Origin: Nitrospirota bacterium
Lineage (GTDB): Bacteria > Nitrospirota > JACRHL01
Direction of reading: 5' to 3'
Assembly: GCA_029858285.1 (NCBI GenBank)
Contig: JAOUFN010000014.1
Span: 1-64,000, forward strand
Length of the DNA: 64,000 nucleotides
Shown here: positions 29,605 through 38,300 of the stretch, piece by piece
How the letters are laid out: the number at the start of each line of letters is the position of its first letter
Numbering within the stretch: the first letter of the stretch is position 1
Translations under genes and position numbers: made by a program
The notes under the pieces: generated by a model
What the model was told of the DNA's origin: nothing
The model's database searches: none
What the model saw: only the letters and a program-made list of their open reading frames with translations

Positions 29605-30522
29605 CTACTGCACCACCACGGTGGCGAAGTCGCGCACCAGGGGGGGGATTTCGATGCCCAGGGAACGGGCGGTATGCAGGTTGAGGGACAGGCTGGCCAT
29701 GTCCGGGAAGAACATGCGGTCCGGCGGCAGGCCCTCGCCACGGATCAGGTAGCTGGCCAGCCGCCCCGCCTGACGCCCCATGTCCGCCGGGTCCGGGGTG
29801 ATGGAAATGAACGCCCCGGCCTTCACCAGGGACGGCGAGTCCCCCACCAGCGGCACATGGTGCTCGAAGGACAGGCGCAGCAGAAACTGGTAGGCCTCGG
29901 CCCCGGACAAGGAACCGGGGACGATCCACAGCGCGTCCGACTGCAACACCAGCTTGCGGGCCAGGGCCGGAAGGTCCCGGTCGTCCTTGATCTCCACCGG
30001 GATGATGGTGGTCTCGAAGCCGGCCAGACGGTCGATCTCGCCGCGCAGCATGGCGCTGTGTTCGGGGCCGTGCAGCACCCCCACGTGGTGGATGCCGGGG
30101 GAGATCAGCGCCAGGGTGGCCACCATGTCTCCCAGCGGCACGAACATGGAGATGCCCACGCTGTAAGGGGTCAATTTCAGGCGTTCGGGGCGGATCACCA
30201 TGCAATAGATGATGGGCTTGTCGGGAAAGCGCCGGGCGGCCTCGCCGGTGGCGGAGGCCCCCACCGAGATGACCACGTCCGGGTCCGGCAGGCTGCTGGT
30301 GAGGGTGTGCCCCAGCTTCAGGTCGTCCACGTCCACCAGGGTGACCCGCTCCCCCTGATCGGCGCGGAACGATTCCTCGATGCCGTCCACCGCGTGGTTG
30401 TACAGGGGCTGGTCGCGGCTGCGCAGCAGCAGAATCTCGTAGGCAAGGGCGGCCGGAGCGGGCGCCACCACGGCCCACCCCGCCACGAACAGCAGGGCAA
30501 GGACGGCGGGCCGTCCCCTCAC
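29605..30522 (-). CDS. ABC-type substrate-binding-like periplasmic protein (COG2984 type)
   Basis: Signal peptide; DPDVVISVGASATGEAARRFPDKPIIYCMV; VGVLHGPEHS. Confidence 0.8.
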   Translation of the reverse strand: MRGRPAVLALLFVAGWAVVAPAPAALAYEILLLRSRDQPLYNHAVDGIEESFRADQGERVTLVDVDDLKLGHTLTSSLPDPDVVISVGASATGEAARRFPDKPIIYCMVIRPERLKLTPYSVGISMFVPLGDMVATLALISPGIHHVGVLHGPEHSAMLRGEIDRLAGFETTIIPVEIKDDRDLPALARKLVLQSDALWIVPGSLSGAEAYQFLLRLSFEHHVPLVGDSPSLVKAGAFISITPDPADMGRQAGRLASYLIRGEGLPPDRMFFPDMASLSLNLHTARSLGIEIPPLVRDFATVVVQ

Positions 30523-31220
30523 AACCCCCGCTCTCCGCCAACGTGTCCGGCGGCCTCGGCCTGCGCCACAAAGGCGCGGGCGTGTTCGTAGTTGCTGGAC
30601 GAAGCCCCCACCTGATCGACGTTGGCCAGGTAGTTCTGGAAGCTGCGAATCGCCTCTTCGTTGCGGTTCATCTGCTCCTGGGTGTAGCCCAGATTGAACC
30701 AGGCCACCGCGTCCGTGGTGTTGATGCGCACCGCGTCGCTGTAGCGTTCCAGGGCCTCGTCCGGACGCTTGAGGCGGGTGAGGACGTTGCCCCAGTTGAC
30801 GAACACCTGGGAGCGGGTGGGGTCAAGCCCCGCCGCCTGGGCAAACTTGGCCTCGGCCTCTTCCAGCCGGTTGAGCTTTTCCAGCGCCGTGCCCCAGTTG
30901 TGGATGAGTACCGGGTCCGGGTCCTCCCGCGTCTGCTCGTAGGCGGCGGAAAAATGCTGGAGGGATTCCTCGTAGCGGCCCAGTTGCAGCAGGGAATAGC
31001 CCAGGTTGTTGTGCAGGTTGGGGGCGTTCGGAACCTGCTTGAGCACGTCGGTATAGATCTCCGCCGCATGGTCGTAGGCCCCCTGCTGCATCTCGAGGGA
31101 AGCCGTTTCGAGTTGGGACTCGATGGACCCCTTGCACCCCGGTGCCAGCAGTGCCAGAACCCCGAACAGCGCCAGTGCCGGCGCAAACGTGGCCAGGGAG
31201 TGTCCGCTGCGGTGCGTCAT
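30519..31220 (-). CDS. TPR-repeat lipoprotein
   Basis: Lipobox LLAPGC; repeated TPR motifs (NLHNNLGYSLLQLGRYEESLQHF etc.). Confidence 0.85.
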   Translation of the reverse strand: MTHRSGHSLATFAPALALFGVLALLAPGCKGSIESQLETASLEMQQGAYDHAAEIYTDVLKQVPNAPNLHNNLGYSLLQLGRYEESLQHFSAAYEQTREDPDPVLIHNWGTALEKLNRLEEAEAKFAQAAGLDPTRSQVFVNWGNVLTRLKRPDEALERYSDAVRINTTDAVAWFNLGYTQEQMNRNEEAIRSFQNYLANVDQVGASSSNYEHARAFVAQAEAAGHVGGERGL

Positions 31221-31231
31221 CGGAGGGATCC

Positions 31232-31759
31232 TCACATGGGCAGGACGACGTGGGTGGTCACGCCGTCCAGCTTGCGGCGTGGCGGAAGATCCTTGAGTTC
31301 CACCAGGTCGATCAGGAATGCCACGCCCACCACCTCGCCGCCCAGTTTGCGCACCAGCTCGATGGTGGCCCCCACGGTGCCGCCGGTAGCCAGCAAGTCG
31401 TCCACAATCAGTACCTTTTCGCCCGCCTGAATGGCGTCCTGGTGGATGCACAGGGTGTCTTCGCCGTATTCCAGCTGGTAGGAGACCTGATGGGTGGGGG
31501 CGGGCAGCTTGCCGGGCTTGCGCACCGGCACGAAGCCGGCGCCCAGGTGGATGGCGATGGGGGCGCCGAGGATGAAACCGCGCGCCTCCATGCCCACCAC
31601 CCGGTGGATGCCGGATTTGAGGAACGGCTCGGCCATGCGCTCCACCGCGTGGGTGAGGGCCTCCGGCTCCTTCAGCAAGGTGGTGATGTCGAAAAAATTG
31701 ATGCCCGGCTTGGGAAAGCCGGGAACGGTGCGGATGTACTGCTTGAGGTCCATGGACAC
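31232..31759 (-). CDS. apt: adenine phosphoribosyltransferase
   Basis: IRTVPGFPKPGINFFDITTLL; GEKVLIVDDLLATGGT. Confidence 0.96.
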   Translation of the reverse strand: MSMDLKQYIRTVPGFPKPGINFFDITTLLKEPEALTHAVERMAEPFLKSGIHRVVGMEARGFILGAPIAIHLGAGFVPVRKPGKLPAPTHQVSYQLEYGEDTLCIHQDAIQAGEKVLIVDDLLATGGTVGATIELVRKLGGEVVGVAFLIDLVELKDLPPRRKLDGVTTHVVLPM

Positions 31760-31775
31760 ACGGTTTTTTGAGGGT

Positions 31776-32804
31776 CTACAGGAATTCGGCGGCGGTCAGG
31801 GTCTGCTCCGCCACCAGCGCCCGCAGCTTGGCCAGCGCCGACGACTCGATCTGGCGCACCCGCTCGCGGGTGAGGCCGAAAATTTTGCCGATCTGCTCCA
31901 GGGTCTTGGGCTCCTCGCCCTCCAGCCCGAAGCGGAACACGATCACCTGCCGTTCCTTGTCCTTGAGCACGTCCAGCCAGCGGATGATGCGCTCGCGCTG
32001 GATGATGCCCTCGGCGCTGGAGGACGGCGCGGCGATGCGGGTGTCCTCGATCATGTCGCCCAGGGGGGTGTCTTCCTGATCGCCCACCGGGCTGTCCAGC
32101 GAATAGGTGTTCTGCAGCAGCCCCTGAATGTCCTCGACCTCGGCCACGGTCTTGCCCATGGCGGCGGCCACCTGCTCCACGGTAGGGTCGCCGCCGTGCT
32201 CCTGGAGCAGGCCCTCGACGGTGCGGAAATACTGGTTGACCCGCTCCACCACGTGTACCGGCAGGCGGATCACCTTGGACTGGTTGATGATGGCGCGTTC
32301 GATAGACTGGCGAATCCACCACGAGGCATAGGTGGACAGCTTGAAACCCTTGGTGTGGTCGAATTTCTCCACCGCCCGCATCAGGCCCAGGTTGCCTTCC
32401 TCGATGATGTCGGAAAACGGCAGGCCGCGGCCCACGTAGCGCTTGCCGATGGAGACCACCAGCCGCAGGTTGGATTCGATCATCTGCCGCCGGGCGTCGG
32501 CATCGCCCTCCTTGATGCGGCGGCCAAGCTCCTGCTCCTGCTCGAAGGTGAGCAACTGGGAGCGGCGGATATCGCGCAGGTAGCTGCGCACCACGTCCGA
32601 ATTGGCGCCGGGGTCCCGCTCCGCCTCTTCGACGGCGCGCTCCGCCGCCTCTTCGGTGACTTCGGCGGACGGGTCGGCAGCGCCCACCTCGGCGTCAACG
32701 TCCGCGTCGGTTTCGGTTTCGGTTTCGGCATCCGCGGAGGAAGAATCGCCCTGATTCTCCCGGTCCGCCAATACCCGCAGAAGATCTATTTCGACGCCTG
32801 CCAA
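31776..32804 (-). CDS. rpoS: RNA polymerase sigma factor, RpoS-like
   Basis: [51 protein letters not shown] start at 32804 preceded by GAGGAGGGA. Confidence 0.82.
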   Translation of the reverse strand: MAGVEIDLLRVLADRENQGDSSSADAETETETDADVDAEVGAADPSAEVTEEAAERAVEEAERDPGANSDVVRSYLRDIRRSQLLTFEQEQELGRRIKEGDADARRQMIESNLRLVVSIGKRYVGRGLPFSDIIEEGNLGLMRAVEKFDHTKGFKLSTYASWWIRQSIERAIINQSKVIRLPVHVVERVNQYFRTVEGLLQEHGGDPTVEQVAAAMGKTVAEVEDIQGLLQNTYSLDSPVGDQEDTPLGDMIEDTRIAAPSSSAEGIIQRERIIRWLDVLKDKERQVIVFRFGLEGEEPKTLEQIGKIFGLTRERVRQIESSALAKLRALVAEQTLTAAEFL

Positions 32805-32934
32805 CGTGATCCCTCCTCGCTTCGGACTCGTGGCTGTTCCTGCGCACAGGAATTGACAGTATAACCCGGAAACCGACTGGGGAAACCGTTTGGTGAAACT
32901 CGCGGGGGCCATGCGCCCCGGCCGGGGATTTTCG

Positions 32935-34110
32935 TTACCGGCCCGCGCGCCGCGCCTGAATGGAAAACAGGGCCACGGCGGTGGCCACCGAAACATTCAG
33001 CGACGGCGTGTGGCCGCTCAAGGGGATGGCCAGCAGGCGGTCGCACTGGCGCGCCACCAGCGGTCGCATGCCGCTCTCCTCGCTGCCGGCCACCAGGGCG
33101 ATGGGGAGGGCGACGTCGGCGCCGTACAGGTCGTCCCCGGCGGCATCCAGCCCGTACACCCAGAAACCGTTGTCCTTGAGGGTTTGCAACGCCTGGGCCA
33201 GGTTGTCCACCCGCGCCACCGGCAGGTACATGAGCGCCCCGGCGGAGGCCCTTGCCGCGGTTGCCGTGAGGGGCGCCGAGCGGCGTTTGGGGAGGATCAC
33301 CCCGTGTGCCCCGGCGGCTTCGGCGCTGCGCACCACCGCCCCCAGGTTGTGGGGATCCTCCACCTCGTCCAGCACCACCACCAGCCCCGGAGGATTGGCC
33401 CGGGCACGCTCCACAATTTGCTCCAGCGTGGCGTAGGACAGGGGGGCGATGCGCGCCGCCACCCCCTGATGCCGGGAGGTGCCCGCCAGACGCTCCAGAC
33501 GTTCCCGCGGGTGAAAATCGAAGGGGATGCGGTGCTGTTTGGCCAGGGCTACCAGCGGCTCCAGTCCGCGCCCGTGGTCCAGAAAGGTCAGCCGGGAAAT
33601 CCGCTCCGGGGAGGTTTCCAGAAGGGCCTGTACCGGATGGATGCCCGACAGCACGTCGGCGGGTTCGTGGGCCTCCGGGGCGGACGCATCGGCCCGGCGC
33701 GGGGGCGCTGCGCGCTCTGCCGGTCGGGCTGCCGGATGGCCTTGCGAACGGGCTGCCGGACGGTCTGCCGGACGATTTTGCGAACGGTCTGCCGAACGGT
33801 CTGCCGAACGGTCTGCCGAACGGTCTGCCGAACGGTCTGCCGAACGGTCTGCCGAACGGTCTGCCGAACGGTCTGCCGGATGGCCTTGCGAACGCCCGGC
33901 GGCGCGGGACGGGCGCCCCGCCCCCCGTTCCGTCGGCGCCCCGGTCCCACGGCGCGGGGCCGGGCGGTCGCCCTCACCCCGACCGGAGTGGCTGCCGGAA
34001 GGTCCGCCGGAAAACCCGTCGCGCCCGGCGCCGGTGGTCCGGGAACCGCGCGGTCCCTTCCCCCCTCCCCGACCGCCCACGGGCGTTTTTTTGCCGTAAT
34101 CCCGACTCAT
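32935..34110 (-). CDS. rlmB: 23S rRNA 2'-O-methyltransferase RlmB (TrmH family) with repeat-rich N-terminal extension
   Basis: [69 protein letters not shown]. Confidence 0.93.
   Translation of the reverse strand: MSRDYGKKTPVGGRGGGKGPRGSRTTGAGRDGFSGGPSGSHSGRGEGDRPAPRRGTGAPTERGAGRPSRAAGRSQGHPADRSADRSADRSADRSADRSADRSADRSADRSQNRPADRPAARSQGHPAARPAERAAPPRRADASAPEAHEPADVLSGIHPVQALLETSPERISRLTFLDHGRGLEPLVALAKQHRIPFDFHPRERLERLAGTSRHQGVAARIAPLSYATLEQIVERARANPPGLVVVLDEVEDPHNLGAVVRSAEAAGAHGVILPKRRSAPLTATAARASAGALMYLPVARVDNLAQALQTLKDNGFWVYGLDAAGDDLYGADVALPIALVAGSEESGMRPLVARQCDRLLAIPLSGHTPSLNVSVATAVALFSIQARRAGR
33781..33876. repeat. 8 perfect tandem copies of 12-mer CGAACGGTCTGC inside rlmB
   Basis: Direct reading; encodes (ADRS)n on the minus strand, with degenerate copies on both sides. 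Confidence 0.97.
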
Positions 34111-34772
34111 CTGGCACCCCTTTCTTCCCCTGTCCCCTTCGGTTGCCCGGTTTTGGGCCGGTTGTTTTGTCCATTGTTGCGGGCGCGGTGCAGCAGCCAC
34201 ACCGCCACCGCCAGAATCACCACCGCCGCCACCGAAAACAGATCGAAATAATGCACGATCAGTTCGCGCATGCGGGCGCCGTACAGGGCCACCAGCGTGG
34301 CGACCAAAAGGAAGCGCGCCCCCCGCGACAGCATCGACACCAGCACAAAGCGCCAGAAATGGATCCAGAACACCCCGGCGGCGATGGTGAACACCTTGTA
34401 GGGTACCGGGGTAAACCCGGCAATGCCGATGGCCCACGCCTCGTAGCGGTTGAACCACGCATGGATGCGCTCGGTTTTTTGGCGCTCCACAAAGCGGTCC
34501 AGCAGCGGCTTGCCGCCCCAGCGCCCGATGCCATAGCCGAACATGCCCCCCAGCACGCTGCCCGCCGTGCAGATGCCGGCAAAGCGCGTGGCGTGGTCGG
34601 GGGACGACAGCGCCATGGCGATGAGCAGCACGTCCGGCGGCAGGGGAAAGAACGACGATTCGGCAAAGGCGATGGCAAACAGCGCCCACTCCGCCTTGGG
34701 GGTGGCGGCCCAGGCCAGCATCCAGTCGCTGAGCACGCCGATCTGTTGGGATAACCAGTGGACCAGTTCCAT
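34107..34772 (-). CDS. YqaA/DedA-like membrane protein
   Basis: FAESSFFPLPPDVLLIAMAL; ITGFTPVPYKVFTIAAG-like segment. Confidence 0.88.
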   Translation of the reverse strand: MELVHWLSQQIGVLSDWMLAWAATPKAEWALFAIAFAESSFFPLPPDVLLIAMALSSPDHATRFAGICTAGSVLGGMFGYGIGRWGGKPLLDRFVERQKTERIHAWFNRYEAWAIGIAGFTPVPYKVFTIAAGVFWIHFWRFVLVSMLSRGARFLLVATLVALYGARMRELIVHYFDLFSVAAVVILAVAVWLLHRARNNGQNNRPKTGQPKGTGEERGAR

Positions 34773-34780
34773 CGGCGCCG

Positions 34781-35485
34781 TCACTCCTTCCAGCCAAACT
34801 GCCCGATCAGGGGCACAAACACGCAATCCATCAGGCGTTCGGACACGATTTGGTCCCCCTGGCGGCGGTGACGCTCCAGCGTTTGCACGCCGTGGCCCCC
34901 GACCGGAACCACCAACCGCCCGCCGTCGGCCAGTTGCCGCAACAGCGGCTCGGGCACCGCCGGGGAGGCGGCGGTGACCACAATGGCGTCGTAGGGCGCG
35001 TGTTCCGGGCAGCCCAGGGTGCCGTCCCCCACCACGCCGGTGACGCGGGCGAAACCCGGCCCCCCCGATGCCGTGAACTCCGCCAGCAGCGCCCACGCCC
35101 GCTCTCCCAGCGCGCGGTGGCGCTCCACGGTGACGACCTTTGCCGCCAGACAGGACAGAATCGCCGCCTGATAGCCGGAGCCGGTGCCGATCTCCAGCAC
35201 CTTCTCGCCGCCGGTCAGTTGCAGCGCCTCGGTCATGGCCGCGACCATGTAGGGCTGCGAGATGGTCTGTCCCAGCCCGATGGGCAGGGGGGTGTCGGCG
35301 TAGGCCAGGTCCCGCTCCGGGGCGGGCACGAAGCGGTGCCGGGGCACGCCCTCGAAGGCCGCCAGCACGCGGGGGTCGCGGATGCCCATGGCGCGCAGAG
35401 TGGCCACCATGGCGCGGCGCTCCTCCCCCCAGCGGGCGGCTTCCGGCCCGTCGGCGGAAAAAAACTCAGGCCGGGGGGCGGCCAC
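34781..35485 (-). CDS. pcm: protein-L-isoaspartate O-methyltransferase
   Basis: GQTISQPYMVAAMTEALQLTGGEKVLEIGTGSGYQAAIL. Confidence 0.96.
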   Translation of the reverse strand: MAAPRPEFFSADGPEAARWGEERRAMVATLRAMGIRDPRVLAAFEGVPRHRFVPAPERDLAYADTPLPIGLGQTISQPYMVAAMTEALQLTGGEKVLEIGTGSGYQAAILSCLAAKVVTVERHRALGERAWALLAEFTASGGPGFARVTGVVGDGTLGCPEHAPYDAIVVTAASPAVPEPLLRQLADGGRLVVPVGGHGVQTLERHRRQGDQIVSERLMDCVFVPLIGQFGWKE

Positions 35486-36254
35486 CGGCGTCCAGCCTCC
35501 AGTCGCGGAGGCGCCGCAGCGCGTCGTGGTTGGTCAAATCCAGATGCACCGGGGTGACGGAGATGTACCCCTGGGTGACGGCGCTGTGGTCGGAGTCGGG
35601 GTTGCCCTCCCACTCCAGGTCGGAGCCGCCCACCCAGTAATATTTGCGGCCCCGGGGATCGGTTTTTTCCACCACCTGCTCCTTGGTGAAGCGGCGCTTG
35701 CCCTGCACCGTCCAGCGCACGCCCCGAAACGCCTCCCACGGCAGGTCGGGGACGTTGACGTTCAGCAGGGTGTCCGGCGGCAGCATCTCTCCCGCCGCGC
35801 CGCGCTCCAGCATCTGCCGCACCAGGTCGGCGGCGAAGCGCGCCGCGCCGTCGAACGGCGTGGGCCGCCACATGATCTGCGAAAAGGCCACCGAGGGAAT
35901 GCCCAGCAGGGTGCCTTCCATGGCCGCCGACACGGTGCCGGAATAGGTGACGTCGTCCCCCAGGTTGGCGCCCCGGTTGATGCCCGACACCACGATGTCG
36001 GGCGGCGCGGGCATGATGTGGTGCACCGCCATGTTCACGCAATCGGTGGGGGTGCCCGACACCGCAAAGCGGCGCGGCCCGCGCTCATAAATGCGCAGCG
36101 GCTTGTGCAGGGTGAGGGAGTGGCTGGCGGCGCTTTGCTCGCGCTCCGGGGCCACCACGGTCACCTCGCCCACCGCCTCCAGGGCGGCTGCCAGGGCGCG
36201 GATGCCGTCGGCGTCGATGCCGTCGTCGTTGGATACCAGAATGCGTTTCATCAC
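35466..36254 (-). CDS. surE: 5'/3'-nucleotidase SurE
   Basis: MKRILVSNDDGIDADGIRALAAAL; VVSGINRGANLGDDVTYSGTVSAAMEG. Confidence 0.97.
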   Translation of the reverse strand: MMKRILVSNDDGIDADGIRALAAALEAVGEVTVVAPEREQSAASHSLTLHKPLRIYERGPRRFAVSGTPTDCVNMAVHHIMPAPPDIVVSGINRGANLGDDVTYSGTVSAAMEGTLLGIPSVAFSQIMWRPTPFDGAARFAADLVRQMLERGAAGEMLPPDTLLNVNVPDLPWEAFRGVRWTVQGKRRFTKEQVVEKTDPRGRKYYWVGGSDLEWEGNPDSDHSAVTQGYISVTPVHLDLTNHDALRRLRDWRLDAGGRPPA

Positions 36255-36366
36255 ACCGTCGAAACTGCGGTTGGGGGGGCCGGGTATTGTACCCCGGATC
36301 GGACATGTGGCGCGGTCGCCCGTGCTTCACAACCGCACAAACCAGCGCACCGGGCGCACCGGGCGC

Positions 36367-36412
36367 ACAAAAAGAAGCCGGGCGGCCCGCAGGGTATGCG
36401 GCACCGCCCGGC
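36367..36412 (-). terminator. Rho-independent terminator of tRNA-Pro
   Basis: GCCGGGCGG/CCGCCCGGC stem then CTTCTTTTT on the minus strand. Confidence 0.8.
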
Positions 36413-36450
36413 ATGGGAGGGGAGCCCTTGTGGGGTCCCAAAGCCAAAAA

Positions 36451-36527
36451 TGGTCGGGGCGACTGGATTTGAACCAGCGACCACACCCACCCCAAGGGTG
36501 TGCGCTACCGGGCTGCGCTACGCCCCG
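36451..36527 (-). tRNA. tRNA-Pro(GGG)
   Basis: CGGGGCGTAGCGCAGCCCGGTAGCGCACACCCTTGGGGTGGGTGTGGTCGCTGGTTCAAATCCAGTCGCCCCGACCA folds as a cloverleaf with a 7-bp acceptor stem and CCA encoded. Confidence 0.95.
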
Positions 36528-36547
36528 TCGAAATTGGTGCCCCGCGT

Positions 36548-37114
36548 TTATTCCCCCCGGCCGCCGGAGCGTTCGGAACGGACATCCGCTCGGCGAGCGT
36601 CCGTATTGTCCAACAACCGGAGCAGGTCCTGCAAGCCCTGGCGCACCTTTCGCACCCCGGCAGGAGGCGGACCGGCCACATTCGCGGCGTTCGCGGCGGC
36701 CTGCGGCGCGGGCGCAGGGAAATTTTTGACCACCGGCGGGACCGATGCGACGGCGGGCGCCGCGGGAGGGGCGGCGGGCGGCAGCGCGGCCCCCGCCGCT
36801 GCAGACAGGGGGTGTTTTTTTTCTTCCAGACGGCGGCGGGCACCGGCAATGGTGAAGCCGTCGCGGTACAGCATGTCGCGGATGGTCAGAGCCAGCTCCA
36901 CATCGGCGCGCTGGTAGCGCCGCTGGCCACCACTGCCCTTGTGGGGCGCCAGTTGGGGAAATTCGGACTCCCAGTAGCGCAATACATAGGGCGCCACAGC
37001 CACGATGCGGGCTACCTCGCCGATGCGGAAAAAAAGTTTATCCGGGATCGGCGGCAGGGTGTCAGTTCGAGTGGATGGAGTCGAGGACACTGTCTTTGAA
37101 AACCGGGCTGGCAC
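36548..37114 (-). CDS. MerR family transcriptional regulator
   Basis: FFRIGEVARIVAVAPYVLRYWESEFPQLAPHKGSGGQRRYQRADVELALTI; start uncertain (overlaps ihfA). Confidence 0.9.
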   Translation of the reverse strand: MPARFSKTVSSTPSTRTDTLPPIPDKLFFRIGEVARIVAVAPYVLRYWESEFPQLAPHKGSGGQRRYQRADVELALTIRDMLYRDGFTIAGARRRLEEKKHPLSAAAGAALPPAAPPAAPAVASVPPVVKNFPAPAPQAAANAANVAGPPPAGVRKVRQGLQDLLRLLDNTDARRADVRSERSGGRGE

Positions 37115-37352
37115 GGAAGGTCACCACCCGCCGCGGAGTAATGCCGATCTCCTCGCCAGTTTTGGGGTTGCGCCCCTTGCGCTCACGCTTCTTGCGCACG
37201 TTGAAATTGCCGAACCCGGCAATCTTGACCTCTTCACCACGCGACAGGGTGTCCTTGATCTCGTCCAGGATCAATTCAACCATCGCCGCCGCCTCGCGCT
37301 TGGGGAGGCCGTGGCGCTCGTGGATGAGGCTGGCAATGTCCGCTTTCCTCAT
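37062..37352 (-). CDS. ihfA: integration host factor alpha subunit
   Basis: MRKADIASLIHERHGLPKREAAAMVELILDEIKDTLSRGEEVKIAGFGNFNVRKKRERKGRNPKTGEEI. Confidence 0.95.
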   Translation of the reverse strand: MRKADIASLIHERHGLPKREAAAMVELILDEIKDTLSRGEEVKIAGFGNFNVRKKRERKGRNPKTGEEIGITPRRVVTFRASPVFKDSVLDSIHSN

Positions 37353-37438
37353 AAACCTGCTCCGAGGTTACGGGCGCACACCGACACCGGCGTCACCGAA
37401 ACCTTTGTTTTTCAATCGGGAATTGGTCAAGCATACGA

Positions 37439-37479
37439 ACCGGTTTTAACAAAGTCAAATACAAAATGGCAAAACCGGT
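37439..37479. promoter_or_regulatory. inverted repeat ACCGGTTTT...AAAACCGGT upstream of ihfA
   Basis: 9-bp perfect arms, 23-nt spacer. Confidence 0.5.
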
Positions 37480-37491
37480 CGGGGCCGACCA

Positions 37492-37531
37492 TCCCGTTTT
37501 GTCCTGTTTTATCACGTTTTATCCCGTTCTG
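37492..37531. repeat. four tandem 10-mers (TCCCGTTTTG TCCTGTTTTA TCACGTTTTA TCCCGTTCTG)
   Basis: Direct reading, exact 10-bp period, upstream of ihfA and overlapping the rseC 3' end. Confidence 0.9.
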
Positions 37532-37989
37532 GCTCCGGAAACCCCGCTCAACCCGGCCTTCCGAACGATTCGGGGCCGCAACGAGGCGCGCCCCTCGTAG
37601 AGCGGGCGCAGCAGGTGCAGCAGCACAAAAGCCCCACCCAGAAACAGCACGGCCCCCAGCGCCGACCACAGTTCCGCCCGCTCCCCGTCCCCTCCGCCAC
37701 CGCCACCGCCCAGATACCACCCCAGGGCGGCCCCGGTGAACAGCATGGCCAGCGGCCAGCCGTAGGTCAGGGCCATGGCCAGCCAGATGCCGCTGTCGGG
37801 CAGTTGTATCGTTACTTCCTGACCGATACTGACCCCCAGGGAATCCCGCACTTCCAGCATGCGGGCCTCCCCCGCGTCACCCGGATGGCAGGCGCCGTTC
37901 TGACTGCACCCCCCGCAGGCGGCATTGGCCGCCAGACGCACGGTGGCAATGCCGGATCGGGTGTGTATGACGGTTCCGGTTTCTTCCAT
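37519..37989 (-). CDS. rseC: RseC/MucC-like SoxR-reducing system protein
   Basis: ACGGCSQNGACHPG Cys cluster followed by two TM segments. Confidence 0.85.
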   Translation of the reverse strand: MEETGTVIHTRSGIATVRLAANAACGGCSQNGACHPGDAGEARMLEVRDSLGVSIGQEVTIQLPDSGIWLAMALTYGWPLAMLFTGAALGWYLGGGGGGGDGERAELWSALGAVLFLGGAFVLLHLLRPLYEGRASLRPRIVRKAGLSGVSGARTG

Positions 37990-38241
37990 ACGGGCTTCCC
38001 TACCTCCCCACTATAGACGAGGAAACCATTTTAGCAAAATCAATCCGTTAGGGGGCGCGAGCGGGGGAGCCCCCGCGGGCGTTTTCGCAAAAACACGTGA
38101 CGAATCCGGGTTCATCGCGAATCCGGCCACACGGGAGGTCGGCAGCCCCCATCCCCCCGGGATGGGGCTTTTAAGGGCACAGAACCGTCCCTGACGGCTT
38201 TCCATCCCCCTTCCCCCCCGGCCTTGCCGTTGGCACCGGCC

Positions 38242-38267
38242 GGACTCCCGCCCGCGCGGGAATGACG
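38242..38267. repeat. REP-like extragenic palindrome (GTCATTCCCGCGCGGGCGGGAGTCC)
   Basis: GGACTCCCGCCCGCGCGGGAATGACGG between rseC and cimA. Confidence 0.65.
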
Positions 38268-38300
38268 GACGGGCCGGAGATCGGCCGGAGAGGCCCCCTT

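Noticed and set aside
33781-33876. CRISPR-like array
   Set aside because: 12-bp unit repeated head to tail with no spacers, in frame inside rlmB.
34107-35096. Full 329-aa ORF as the YqaA protein
   Set aside because: The first 108 residues are out-of-frame pcm sequence; homology starts at MELVHWLSQQ (34772).
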